64,000 nucleotides of DNA from Herbaspirillum sp. YR522 (GTDB lineage: Bacteria > Pseudomonadota > Gammaproteobacteria > Burkholderiales > Burkholderiaceae_D): the NCBI RefSeq assembly GCF_000282575.1, contig NZ_AKJA01000027.1, positions 1-64,000 of the forward strand. The letters run 5' to 3'. Of the stretch, positions 25,055-33,558 are shown piece by piece. Position 1 is the first letter of the stretch; each line of letters starts with the position of its first letter. Both the position numbers and the translations under genes were made by a program. The notes under the pieces are model-generated. The model was not told where the DNA came from, searched no databases, and saw only the letters and a list, made by a program, of their open reading frames with translations.

Positions 25055-26719
25055 TCAGGCCTGCGGACGATTGGCATTCATCTCGCGAATCGCCTCGCGC
25101 AGCTCCAGGCGCAAGTCCTTGATCATGGTCTGGCGGCCCGAGCGCATTTCGTCGATCACGGTCTGCCAGTTGATGTTCTGGCGCATCAGTGCCTCGGTGA
25201 TCGACGTCAGCGACTGCGGAATGGCGCCCAGGCCCTTGATGCGATCGTTCTGCATCGCCATGTGCTTGGCCAGGTCGATCTGCAACTGGCGTGCCGACAA
25301 CGCATCGCGCGCCATGTTGCTGGTGTTCTCGCCGATGGTGTTGCCCAGTTCGCCCAGGCGCGAAGCCACCGAGGAGTGGATTTCGGCCTGGTGCTGGATG
25401 GCGCCCATCTCGTCGGCCAGGCGAATCGATATCTGGCTCAGCAGCGCCGGCAACTGCGCGATGTTCTGGGCGCTCTGTTCGTTCATGTTCGAGATTTCGC
25501 TCTGCTGCGCCTGCAGCGATGTCATCGCCGACGACAACGCGGTCTGCCCGGCCTGGATCGTGGAGACGATCTGCGGCAGCACTTCGAAGGTGCGGTTGGC
25601 GATATCGCCGTTGACCGACAGGCGTTCCTCGAGCAGCGACAGGCTGTCCGACAGGTCGCGCGCCGAAGTGACCTTCTGGTTGATGATCTGGCCCACGTTG
25701 CGGATCTCTTCCAGCGTCTGCTGCCCCACTTCGTGCATGCGCGGGCCGAAGGCCACCAGCTGGCGCAGGCTGCGCGACTCTTCCATGCTATCGGTAAACA
25801 GCTGGACGATGTTGTTGAGGCGGTCGTTCAGGCCTTCCAGCTTGATGCCCGCCTGCAGCGAGGCTTCCGAGCTGTTGCGCGAAGCCATGATCGATTCGCG
25901 CTGCAGCACCATCAAGTCCTGCAGGAATTCGGCCAGGAAGGTCTCCGACACACCCTGGCGCTGGGTGGCGGCCGGCCCCGACATGTCGTGCACCACGTGC
26001 TGCACCATGTCGCTGATGCATTCGCGGGCGCGCACCACCAGCTTCTTGCCGGCACCGCGCAGCGGCGTCAGGGTCAGGCCCAGCGCCAGCGAACCGATCA
26101 GGCCGAACATCGAGGCCGAGAACGCAGTACCCATCGAGGCCAGCGGTTTTTGCAGGTCGGCCACCAGGTGCATGAAGGACGCATCCATGTCGCCGCCCTG
26201 GGTCGCCTTGCCGAAACCGTCGATCAGCGCGGCCGTGCCCACCAGCGTCTCGAGCAGGCCGATGAAGGTGCCCAGCAGGCCCAGCGCGATCATGAAACCG
26301 GTCAGGAACTGCGGGAACTCGGTCTTGGCCTCGAGATGGGCGCGCAGGTCGTGCAGCGAGCTCTCGATGGTTTCCTGCTCGATGCGCGAAGTCAGGCGGC
26401 CCTTGGTGCTGGCCACGCTGACGAGCACCTGGCCGATCTCGGTGCCGGCGAACTCGGGCGCCTTGACCAGCTCGTCCATCGACTCGCCGGCCTTGGTGCG
26501 ATCGTAGAACTGCATCAGCTTGTCGTGTTCCCAGTTCAGGCGCCACAGGTTGTACATGATCAGGCCCACGCCGAACACGGCCACGCCGATGATGAACAGG
26601 TTCAGGAAGGGATTGATATGGATCGCATGCAGGACGAAGTCCCGGAACAGGAAGCCTCCCAACAGCAACATCAGCGTCGGGATGGCGGCAAGTGCATAGA
26701 ATTGGCGTAGGTTTTTCAT
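25055..26719 (-). CDS. MotA/TolQ/ExbB-like proton-channel protein with long helical tail
   Basis: Membrane protein of 554 aa. Hydrophobic segments lie at about 9-25, 40-57, 139-165 and 197-219. The third holds LGLLGTFIGLLETLVG, the channel signature of the MotA/TolQ/ExbB/ZorA superfamily, and the fourth GTAFSASMFGLIGSLALG. Residues 230-554 are polar and predicted largely alpha-helical or coiled-coil, longer than in MotA. It should form a pentamer around the MotB-like partner two genes upstream and use the ion gradient. In Salmonella SPI-4 the SiiB/SiiA pair plays this role beside a type I system. It begins exactly where the 45-codon ORF ends (ATGA overlap). Confidence 0.85.
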   Translation of the reverse strand: MKNLRQFYALAAIPTLMLLLGGFLFRDFVLHAIHINPFLNLFIIGVAVFGVGLIMYNLWRLNWEHDKLMQFYDRTKAGESMDELVKAPEFAGTEIGQVLVSVASTKGRLTSRIEQETIESSLHDLRAHLEAKTEFPQFLTGFMIALGLLGTFIGLLETLVGTAALIDGFGKATQGGDMDASFMHLVADLQKPLASMGTAFSASMFGLIGSLALGLTLTPLRGAGKKLVVRARECISDMVQHVVHDMSGPAATQRQGVSETFLAEFLQDLMVLQRESIMASRNSSEASLQAGIKLEGLNDRLNNIVQLFTDSMEESRSLRQLVAFGPRMHEVGQQTLEEIRNVGQIINQKVTSARDLSDSLSLLEERLSVNGDIANRTFEVLPQIVSTIQAGQTALSSAMTSLQAQQSEISNMNEQSAQNIAQLPALLSQISIRLADEMGAIQHQAEIHSSVASRLGELGNTIGENTSNMARDALSARQLQIDLAKHMAMQNDRIKGLGAIPQSLTSITEALMRQNINWQTVIDEMRSGRQTMIKDLRLELREAIREMNANRPQA

Positions 26720-26853
26720 ACGTGCGGGGTTCCGGGCAGATGGATGCGGTAAATGCAGTCAGGACGATAAGAACAGAAACGGGAAATCGACGCCCGCACC
26801 TGGCGGGTATCGACCAATACGGTGGCAGACGGGCTGGGCAGCGTGCGGCTCAT
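26716..26853 (-). CDS. small 45-aa ORF bridging the adaptor and channel genes
   Basis: Unrecognised. Its ATG overlaps the HlyD-like stop (ATGA) and its TGA overlaps the MotA-like start (ATGA), so it fits the gap exactly, in line with the overlaps elsewhere in the operon. GAGGGAG lies about six bases before the ATG. The product starts MSRTLPSPSATVLVDTRQ, ends HLPGTPHV, has two cysteines (FCSY, PDCI), is basic, and shows no membrane segment. It may be a real subunit or only a coupling ORF that carries ribosomes from hlyD to motA. Confidence 0.55.
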   Translation of the reverse strand: MSRTLPSPSATVLVDTRQVRASISRFCSYRPDCIYRIHLPGTPHV

Positions 26854-28223
26854 CGTGGCTCCCTCAGCGCCGACTGCGAGAAACGCGACAGCGGCGACAT
26901 CAGGTACTGCCACACGGTGCGGCGCCCCACGATCATGTCGGCGGTGGCGGTCATGCCCGGCATCAGCGCCAATGGCTGCTGCAATTGCTGGGCATTGCGC
27001 TGGACCTCGATCTTGACACGGTAGTAACGCTCGTAACGCTCGCCGCGCTCTTCGGGCACGGTGTCGGCGCTGACCTCGGTGACGGTGCCATCCATGGCGC
27101 CGTACACCCCGTAGTCATAGGCCGAGACCTTCACGCGCGCCGGCGCGCCGGTCATCAACTGGGCGCGGTCGGTGGGCGAGATCCGGGCTTCGATCACCAG
27201 CTTGTCGTCGCTGGGGGTCATCTCGATGATCGGGTCGCCCGGGCGCACCACGCCACCCACGGTATTGATGAGCACCCGGTTGACCACGCCATCCATGGGC
27301 GCCCTCACCTCCGAGCGCGAGACGCGGTCATTGCGCGACTTGATTTCTTCCTGCAGGCGCGCCAGTTCGGTCTCGGCCGTGGTCAGCTCCGAGCGCGCCT
27401 CGGAGCGAAAGCGCGACGACGCCTCGCCCATCTTGGCCTGCGATTCGGCAATCGCCGCGTTCAGGCGCGGGATCATGGCGTTGGTGGCGGCCAGCTTGCT
27501 CTGCGCGTCCTGCACCCGGGCGGCGGACTGGATATCTTCCAGCTGCGAGGCGGCATTGCGTTCCAGCATGCCGTGGATCAGCTTGTACTGGCGCTGCGCC
27601 AGGTCCAGTTCGCTGGCCAGGCTCTTCTGGCGACTGACCGCCTCGCCCAGCTCGGCCTGGCGCTGCGCCGATTGCTCGCGCAGCACCGACAGCTCCTGCG
27701 ACAGCTTGGCCGCACGCGCGGCGAACGAGGCTTGCTCGCTCTGCACCGCCGGGTCGTCGCGCGATAGGTCGGCCGGCATCTGCAAGGCGTTGCTGCCGGC
27801 CGCTTCGGCCGCCAGCCGGGCGCTCTTGGCGCGCAGGCCGAGGATCTTGACCCGGCCTTCGCCCAGGTCGGCGTTGGCCCGCACGTCGGCAATCGAGATC
27901 AGCGTCTGGCCCTTCTTGACGACCGCGCCCTCGCGCACCAGGATGGCCGACACGATGCCGCCTTCCAGGTGCTGGATCACCTGGTTATGCTCGGAGGCGA
28001 CGATGCGACCGCTGCCGCGTACCACCATGTCGATCGGAGCGAAGATCGACCACACCACCAGCAGTGCCAGCAGCGCCACGCAGGCCAGCACCGCCAGGCG
28101 CGGGCGCGGCATCGCCCCCAGCTGGCCCAGCCGGCGATCCAGGCGCGGTGCCAGGCGGCGCATCAAGCCGCGACCGCGGGACGCGATCCCGAGCCCGGCG
28201 GCGGGCTTGGCCGAGCCGATCAC
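26850..28223 (-). CDS. HlyD-family periplasmic adaptor of the type I system
   Basis: Membrane-fusion protein of 457 aa linking the ABC exporter to the TolC-like channel. A cytoplasmic basic N-terminus (1-42) precedes one membrane helix (about 43-61). Then follow a lipoyl/barrel-sandwich half (GSGRIVASEHNQVIQHLEGG), a long coiled coil (about 115-330) and the second half motif (VRAPMDGVVNRVLINTVGG). The start is GTG, overlapping the stop of the MotB-like gene (GTGA); no better ATG fits. Close coupling to the channel gene suggests equimolar assembly. Confidence 0.92.
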   Translation of the reverse strand: MIGSAKPAAGLGIASRGRGLMRRLAPRLDRRLGQLGAMPRPRLAVLACVALLALLVVWSIFAPIDMVVRGSGRIVASEHNQVIQHLEGGIVSAILVREGAVVKKGQTLISIADVRANADLGEGRVKILGLRAKSARLAAEAAGSNALQMPADLSRDDPAVQSEQASFAARAAKLSQELSVLREQSAQRQAELGEAVSRQKSLASELDLAQRQYKLIHGMLERNAASQLEDIQSAARVQDAQSKLAATNAMIPRLNAAIAESQAKMGEASSRFRSEARSELTTAETELARLQEEIKSRNDRVSRSEVRAPMDGVVNRVLINTVGGVVRPGDPIIEMTPSDDKLVIEARISPTDRAQLMTGAPARVKVSAYDYGVYGAMDGTVTEVSADTVPEERGERYERYYRVKIEVQRNAQQLQQPLALMPGMTATADMIVGRRTVWQYLMSPLSRFSQSALREPR

Positions 28224-28993
28224 TTCGCCCCCGCCAGGTATTGCACCAGCACGCGCGAGACGTCGGTCTCGCTGTTCTCGGCGGTGGCCACGCGGCTGAC
28301 CACGAGCTCCTTGTCCACGCCGGCATCGATCAGGTAGTTGCGCACCGCCACGGTGCGATAGTAGGCACGACGGCGACTGTCGCTATAGCCGCCCGAACTG
28401 ATCACGCCCGTCACCACGATCTTGCCCTGGCGCGCCTTGACCCGGCGCACCCAGTCGCCCAGGCTCTTGTCGAGCGCGCGGGTGCCCTCTTCCGACAACT
28501 GGGTCGAATCGGCATTGAAGTTGAGCACCACGCCACGGTCGGTGGCATCGGTGCGCACGCCGGGCGCGATTTCGTCCTTGGTCGGATCGGTCTTGACCTG
28601 GATCGCATTGGGGCTGGAGGGCGCTGCACTGCTGCGCAGGCTGCCGGCATCGGACTGCAGCGGCGGCGCCGCCAGCTTGGCCTTGAGCTGCGCCACCTCG
28701 CGCTTGAGCGACTCGATCTCCTGCGCACTGTCGCGTTCGGCGCGGGTCTCGGAGACGCGCGCATCCTTGGCCTCGGGCGTGTCGATGCGCACGCTCTTGT
28801 TGCGCTCGCTGCCTTGCACGGTCTGGCTCTGGCTTTGCTGCACCAGCTTGCTGACCTTCATCTGGGCCAGCTTCTGCGAGTAATAAAACAGGGTGACGAC
28901 GAACACCACCACCACGAAAATCATGACCAGCACCACGTTGGACAAGGCGTCCACGAAGCCCGGCCAGAAATTCTGCTCTTTTCCACCCTCCAT
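28220..28993 (-). CDS. MotB/OmpA-like protein, channel partner of the type I system
   Basis: Protein of 257 aa with a short cytoplasmic N-terminus, one membrane helix (about 16-37) and a periplasmic part. FWPGFVDALSNVVLVMIF places Asp15 at the start of the helix, as in the proton-binding aspartate of MotB, ExbD and ZorB. Residues about 45-110 are coiled coil (AQEIESLKREVAQLKAKL). The C-terminal roughly 100 aa resemble an OmpA-like peptidoglycan-binding domain (VLNFNADSTQLSEEGTRALD, RTVAVRNYLIDAGV), though its usual NxxLSxxRA motif is degenerate. With the MotA-like protein it likely forms a peptidoglycan-anchored stator, comparable to SiiA of Salmonella. Confidence 0.85.
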   Translation of the reverse strand: MEGGKEQNFWPGFVDALSNVVLVMIFVVVVFVVTLFYYSQKLAQMKVSKLVQQSQSQTVQGSERNKSVRIDTPEAKDARVSETRAERDSAQEIESLKREVAQLKAKLAAPPLQSDAGSLRSSAAPSSPNAIQVKTDPTKDEIAPGVRTDATDRGVVLNFNADSTQLSEEGTRALDKSLGDWVRRVKARQGKIVVTGVISSGGYSDSRRRAYYRTVAVRNYLIDAGVDKELVVSRVATAENSETDVSRVLVQYLAGAK

Positions 28994-29009
28994 GAATCCC
29001 CCGAGAATC

Positions 29010-30626
29010 CTATTTCACTGCCTGCGCAGGCACGGCGCCAGGCGCCGAGGCGCGGCCGGTGTTGCGCAGGATCTGGTAGCTGATGTCTGCCTGCTGGAAC
29101 AGCAGCGTTGCAAAATCCATGCGCGCCTGGTAGGCCTGCTGGTAGGCATCGAGCACGTCGAGCAACTGCTTGCTGCCGGTCGAGAGCTGTTCCAGGAACA
29201 CATCGGCCACGTTGGCATTGGTCTGGTAGGCCTGGCGCGAGATCTCCATGCGCTTGCGCACCGCACCCAGGGTGCGATAGTTGATCTCGATCTGCTCGCG
29301 CAGCTTGCGTTCGACATCCAGCGCGGTGTTGCTCTTCTCGACGTACTTGGCGCCGATCTGCTTCTGGTAATACATGTCGGAGCCGCCATTGAGCAGGTTC
29401 ATCGACATCACCAGCATCAGGCGGCGGTCGGTCTGCAATTGCAGCCCGCCGCTGGTGGTATCGATGGCGCCGCCGGCGCCACGGGTCTTCTGCTGCGTCC
29501 ACTCCAGCGCAAAGGTGGGCGAGAACTTGGCCCGCGCCGCCTTCAGTTCCTCGTCGGCGGCCGCCACGTCACGGCGCGCCGCGCGCACGCCAGGGTTGCT
29601 CTCGTAGACGTCCTGCAGCGCCATCTTGGACGTATCGGGCACCACCGGCATCATGTGGTCGGGCACCTCGACCTGCTCGATCTTGCGACCGGTGACCTGG
29701 TTCAGCGACACCATGGCCGCCTCCAGCGCACCTTCGGCTTCGGCCACCGCCGCCTGCGCGGTCAGCGAGCGGCCACGTACCCGCTCGAAATCGATCCGGC
29801 TGGCGCCGCCGCCCTCGACCCGCTTGCGCATGTAGTCGAGCAGGGCATTCATGCGTTGCGAATAGCTGCGGGCAAACGACAGGGCGGCATAGGCGCGCAT
29901 CAGGTCGTAATAGGACTTGATGGCGGTGTAGTACAGCGTCTCGCGGGCATCGTCGCGACGCAGGTCGGCGGCCTGCGACAGCGCGCGCGACTTCTGGAAA
30001 TCAAAATAGGAACCCGGCGCCAACAGGGGCTGGCGACCGATCACCGTCACGTCCCAGCGCTTGTGGTCCGAGGCGCGCTGGATCAGGCCGGTATTGGGAT
30101 CGATCACCGACGAAGGCGACGAATATTCCTGGCCTTTCTGGGCGCGCACATCAAGGGTCGGCCCCAGCTGCCCGGCCGCGACGCGAGCGGCATAGCCGGC
30201 CTGGTCGGCCTGGGCCGAGGTGGCGGCGTAGCTATAGCTGTTATTGAGCGCCAGCTCCAGCACCTGCTGCAAGGTCAGGTTGGGCACCGGTTCACCCTCG
30301 GCGGCGATGGCGATCTGGGGCAGCGTGATGGTGCTGCTCTTGAAGTCGGGATCTGCCTGGCGCAGCAGCACCACGATCTCGTCGTCCGGACTGGGACCGG
30401 ACTTCGCGTCCATCGGCAACAGCGCGGGCAACCTGGCATCGGCGGCAGCCGGCCCGGCCGGGTCGCTGCCAAGGCGGATCTGCGGCGGGGCTTCGAGCCG
30501 CTCGAGCTGGGCCGGCGGCGGCAGAGGCAATTCGGGTGAGCCGGCTTCGGCGGCCATGACGGCGCTCGAGGCGCCCAGGCCGAGCGAAACGCCCAATAAG
30601 ATACGTTTGCTTGTGAGAACTATCAT
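29010..30626 (-). CDS. TolC-family outer-membrane efflux protein
   Basis: Outer-membrane channel of 538 aa and first gene of the secretion operon. The signal peptide (about 1-25, ending SAVMAAEA) is followed by a proline-rich linker (about 28-110) not present in E. coli TolC. Two outer-membrane-factor repeats then follow, including LTLQQVLELALNNSYSY and SNPGVRAARRDVAAADEELK. The end STGSKQLLDVLDAYQQAYQ is typical of the second repeat. The MotB-like gene begins 16 bp downstream. A LapE/SiiC-like role is inferred from context. Confidence 0.92.
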   Translation of the reverse strand: MIVLTSKRILLGVSLGLGASSAVMAAEAGSPELPLPPPAQLERLEAPPQIRLGSDPAGPAAADARLPALLPMDAKSGPSPDDEIVVLLRQADPDFKSSTITLPQIAIAAEGEPVPNLTLQQVLELALNNSYSYAATSAQADQAGYAARVAAGQLGPTLDVRAQKGQEYSSPSSVIDPNTGLIQRASDHKRWDVTVIGRQPLLAPGSYFDFQKSRALSQAADLRRDDARETLYYTAIKSYYDLMRAYAALSFARSYSQRMNALLDYMRKRVEGGGASRIDFERVRGRSLTAQAAVAEAEGALEAAMVSLNQVTGRKIEQVEVPDHMMPVVPDTSKMALQDVYESNPGVRAARRDVAAADEELKAARAKFSPTFALEWTQQKTRGAGGAIDTTSGGLQLQTDRRLMLVMSMNLLNGGSDMYYQKQIGAKYVEKSNTALDVERKLREQIEINYRTLGAVRKRMEISRQAYQTNANVADVFLEQLSTGSKQLLDVLDAYQQAYQARMDFATLLFQQADISYQILRNTGRASAPGAVPAQAVK

Positions 30627-30754
30627 CAACACGTCAGGCCGGCACCAACCAGCCCTCCCCTGCCCCAATCAAAAATAAGAAAGAACCGGCCCCTGATCGC
30701 CGGTTGTCATCATCAACTGCCCGTTTTGCAGGCCTTTTACCCGAACATCAGATA

Positions 30755-30774
30755 ATTGTTATTGGAATAACAAT
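30755..30774. promoter_or_regulatory. palindrome ATTGTTATT-gg-AATAACAAT
   Basis: Two perfect 9-bp arms with a 2-bp centre, about 130 bp upstream of the TolC-like start. The compact dyad fits binding of a dimeric regulator. No specific family recognised. Confidence 0.5.
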
Positions 30775-30896
30775 CTTATTCTTATTCTTTTTAGCTAATT
30801 TCAGATTATAAGGCCGAGAATATTTGTATTCTGACAAAAATAATTTTAGCACCTGCCCATTGCATGGAAATGACAGAGAAGACCGAAAAACCCCTT

Positions 30897-30933
30897 TGAT
30901 TTCAATCACCTTGCTTCTTTTTGATTGAAATCA
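30897..30933. promoter_or_regulatory. paired sites TGATTTCAATCA / TGATTGAAATCA
   Basis: Perfect 12-bp inverted repeat with a 13-bp spacer; each arm is itself a near-palindrome (TGATT-2-AATCA). Centre-to-centre distance is 25 bp. It looks like a double operator between the secretion operon and htpG. Confidence 0.5.
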
Positions 30934-31023
30934 CAGCGCCCCAATTATCTTTATTTAGTTGCCAGGAGGCTATCAGGATTTCGATAAATATCTCGAAAGT
31001 GGTCGAAAAGCATCACCCTTGCA

Positions 31024-31051
31024 GTTGAAAAACGCCAAGGTCTCCTTATAT
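31024..31051 (+). promoter_or_regulatory. candidate sigma-32 promoter for htpG
   Basis: GTTGAAA and CCTTATAT separated by 13 bp match 6 of 7 and 5 of 7 positions of the heat-shock consensus. They lie about 90 bp before the htpG ATG. Confidence 0.5.
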
Positions 31052-31139
31052 CCAGCAAGTCGCGATACGCATGCCGCCCGGCGGCGTTGCCGATTGCCGC
31101 GCACCGACTCCTTCCCACCATTGCTTTAAGGAAATAAAC

Positions 31140-33050
31140 ATGGCATCCGACAAACAGACCATGGGCTTCCAGGCCGAAGTCACGCAGTTGCTGCAGCTGA
31201 TGATCCACTCGTTGTATTCCAACAAGGAAATCTTCCTGCGCGAGCTGATCTCGAACGCCTCCGACGCCGCCGACAAACTGCGCTTCGAGGCGATCAACAA
31301 CGGCGCCCTGTTCGAGGACGACCCCGAACTGGCCATTACCGTGGCCGTGGACAAGGCCGCCCGCACCATCACCATCTCGGATAACGGCATTGGCATGAAC
31401 CGTGACGAGGCGATCTCGCACCTCGGCACCATCGCCAAGTCCGGCACCAAGGAATTCTTTTCGCGCCTGTCGGGCGACCAGCAGAAGGACGCCGCCCTGA
31501 TCGGCCAGTTCGGCGTGGGCTTCTACTCGGGCTTCATCGTGGCCGATCGCATCACGGTCGAGAGCCGTCGCGCCGGCACCCCCGCCGACCAGGGCGTGCG
31601 CTGGGAATCGACCGGCGCCGGCGATTTCTCGGTAGAGGCGATTAACAAGCCCAAGCGCGGCACCGACATCATCCTGCACCTGCGCGAAGGCGAGGACGAG
31701 TTCCTGTCGGACTGGCAGATCAAGTCGATCATCCGCAAGTATTCCGATCACATCGCGTTGCCGATCCGGATGCAAGCCGAAGAGTGGGACGAAGAAAAGA
31801 AAGAGACCGTCAAGAAGGACGAACTGGAAACCGTCAACCAGGCCAGCGCCCTGTGGACCCGCAGCAAGTCCGACATCACCCCAGAGCAGTACGAAGAATT
31901 CTACAAGCACATCTCGCACGACTTCGGCGCGCCGCTGGCGTTCACCCACAATCGGGTCGAAGGCCGCAGCGAATACACCCAGCTGCTGTACGTGCCCACC
32001 CGCGCCCCGTTCGACCTGTGGGACCGCAACAAGCGTGGCGGCATCAAGCTTTACGTCAAGCGCGTATTCATCATGGACGACGCCGAACAGCTGCTGCCCG
32101 TGTACCTGCGCTTCGTCAAGGGCGTGATCGATTCGGCCGACCTGCCGCTGAACGTATCGCGTGAAATCCTGCAGGAGTCGCGCGACGTGCGCGCCATCCG
32201 CGAAGGCTCGACCAAGCGCGTGCTGGGCCTGCTGGAAGAACTGGCCAACAGCGAAGAACAGGCCGAAAAGGACAAGTACGCCGGCTTCTGGACCGAGTTC
32301 GGCCAGGTGCTCAAGGAAGGTATCGGCGAGGACGCGGCCAACAAGGAGCGCATCGCCAAGCTGCTGCGCTTTGCCTCGACCCATAACGACAGCGATGCCC
32401 AGGTCACGTCGCTGGCTGACTACGTGGCACGGCTCAAGGAAGGCCAGGACAAGATCTACTACGTCACCGCCGAGAACTACCTGGCCGCCAGGAACAGCCC
32501 GCACCTGGAAATCTTCCGCAAGAAGGGCGTCGAGGTGCTGCTGCTGACCGACCGCGTCGACGAATGGATGCTGTCGTTCCTGACCGAATTCGACGGCCGG
32601 GAACTGGCCTCGGTGGCCAAGGGCGGTCTCGACCTCGGTTCGCTGGAGAACGAAGCCGAGAAGAAGCAGCACGAGCAGACCCAGAACGAGTACAAGGACC
32701 TGGTCGGCAAGATGCAGGGCGTGCTGGGCGACAAGGCCAAGGAAGTGCGCGTCAGTTCGCGCCTGACCGATTCCCCGGCGTGCCTGGTGGCCGACGACAA
32801 CGAATTGTCCGGCAACCTGGTGCGCATGCTCAAGGCGGCCGGACAGGATGCGCCAGAGTCCAAGCCGATCCTGGAAATCAATCCGGACCATCCGCTGGTG
32901 CAACGCCTGAAATACGAAGAGGCCAAGTTCGACGACTGGTCGCATCTGCTGTTCGACCAGGCCTTGCTGGCTGAAGGTGGTGCGCTGGCCGACCCGGCCA
33001 GCTTCGTCAAGCGCATGAACGATATGCTGCTGGGCATGGCGTCCAGATAA
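31140..33050 (+). CDS. htpG: chaperone HtpG (Hsp90)
   Basis: Bacterial Hsp90 of 636 aa, the usual length. The GHKL ATPase domain shows [20 protein letters not shown] (Glu and Asn for ATP/Mg), [10 protein letters not shown] and [16 protein letters not shown]. The middle domain has [13 protein letters not shown] and [14 protein letters not shown], and the C-terminal domain ends DMLLGMASR. The ATG was chosen for its AAGGAAAT ribosome site; 23 earlier in-frame codons are unsupported. It folds client proteins in the cytosol. A heat-shock promoter candidate lies upstream and a stable hairpin downstream. Confidence 0.97.
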   Translation: MASDKQTMGFQAEVTQLLQLMIHSLYSNKEIFLRELISNASDAADKLRFEAINNGALFEDDPELAITVAVDKAARTITISDNGIGMNRDEAISHLGTIAKSGTKEFFSRLSGDQQKDAALIGQFGVGFYSGFIVADRITVESRRAGTPADQGVRWESTGAGDFSVEAINKPKRGTDIILHLREGEDEFLSDWQIKSIIRKYSDHIALPIRMQAEEWDEEKKETVKKDELETVNQASALWTRSKSDITPEQYEEFYKHISHDFGAPLAFTHNRVEGRSEYTQLLYVPTRAPFDLWDRNKRGGIKLYVKRVFIMDDAEQLLPVYLRFVKGVIDSADLPLNVSREILQESRDVRAIREGSTKRVLGLLEELANSEEQAEKDKYAGFWTEFGQVLKEGIGEDAANKERIAKLLRFASTHNDSDAQVTSLADYVARLKEGQDKIYYVTAENYLAARNSPHLEIFRKKGVEVLLLTDRVDEWMLSFLTEFDGRELASVAKGGLDLGSLENEAEKKQHEQTQNEYKDLVGKMQGVLGDKAKEVRVSSRLTDSPACLVADDNELSGNLVRMLKAAGQDAPESKPILEINPDHPLVQRLKYEEAKFDDWSHLLFDQALLAEGGALADPASFVKRMNDMLLGMASR

Positions 33051-33069
33051 ACGCTGCAGTTGGGCGTGC

Positions 33070-33105
33070 AATGAAATCGGCGGCCCGCAGGTCGCCGATT
33101 TCATT
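33070..33105 (+). terminator. hairpin after htpG, probable terminator
   Basis: Arms AATGAAATCGGC and GCCGATTTCATT (12 bp) with a 12-nt loop, starting 20 bp after the htpG stop. The T-run after it is short (TTTGTGG), so termination may be partial. Confidence 0.6.
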
Positions 33106-33155
33106 TGTGGTGCGGTAAAGTGGCGGCTCTTGCCTGACCACCCAAGGAGAACCGG

Positions 33156-33542
33156 ATGAACAAGTTGCTGACGTTGTCACTGACGATGCTGGTGTGCGCC
33201 GCGGCCAGCACCGGCGCCTCGGCCCAGGCCCTGACCGGCTGCGCGGCCAAGAAGGCCGATCTGCAGGAACATCTCGCACAGGCGCAGGCGCACGGCAACC
33301 ACGCCCAGCAAGCCAAGCTCAGGCTGGCCCAGCGGCAGTTGAATGCCAACTGCACCGATGAAGGCCTGCGTCGCGAGCGCGAAGCCGACGTCAGGAAAAA
33401 GGAACGGCAGGTCGCCAAGCGCCGCGCCGACCTTGAAAAGGCACAGGCCAAGGGCAAGCAGGACAAGATCGCCAGGCAAGAGAAAAAACTGCAGGACGCC
33501 GAGGCCGAGCTGAAACAGGCGCAGGACATGCTCGCCAAGTAG
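33156..33542 (+). CDS. DUF1090-family periplasmic protein
   Basis: Exported protein of 128 aa. The signal peptide (about 1-23, ending GASAQA) precedes CAAKKADLQEHLAQAQAHGN, a cysteine pair and a long charged coiled coil rich in Lys/Glu/Ala-Gln, the DUF1090 (YqjC-like) pattern. Function of the family is unknown. A clear ribosome site (AAGGAGA) precedes the start. The FUSC-type gene follows after 16 bp, possibly co-transcribed. Confidence 0.85.
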   Translation: MNKLLTLSLTMLVCAAASTGASAQALTGCAAKKADLQEHLAQAQAHGNHAQQAKLRLAQRQLNANCTDEGLRREREADVRKKERQVAKRRADLEKAQAKGKQDKIARQEKKLQDAEAELKQAQDMLAK

Positions 33543-33558
33543 GCGATCGATCGATTGC

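Larger units (their letters stand above)
30627..31139. promoter_or_regulatory. AT-rich divergent promoter region, secretion operon / htpG
   Basis: A 513-bp stretch without a gene and markedly richer in A+T than its surroundings, especially 30740-30960. It contains a 20-bp interrupted palindrome, a pair of TGATTTCAATCA-type sites and a sigma-32-like promoter, listed separately. The leftward secretion operon promoter must lie here. AT-richness also fits silencing by an H-NS/MvaT-like protein; that is inference. Confidence 0.6.

Noticed and set aside
25055-28993. MotA/MotB-like pair as part of a Zorya anti-phage system
   Set aside because: No ZorC, ZorD or ZorE genes are present; the pair is embedded by overlaps in a type I secretion operon, so a secretion role is more likely.
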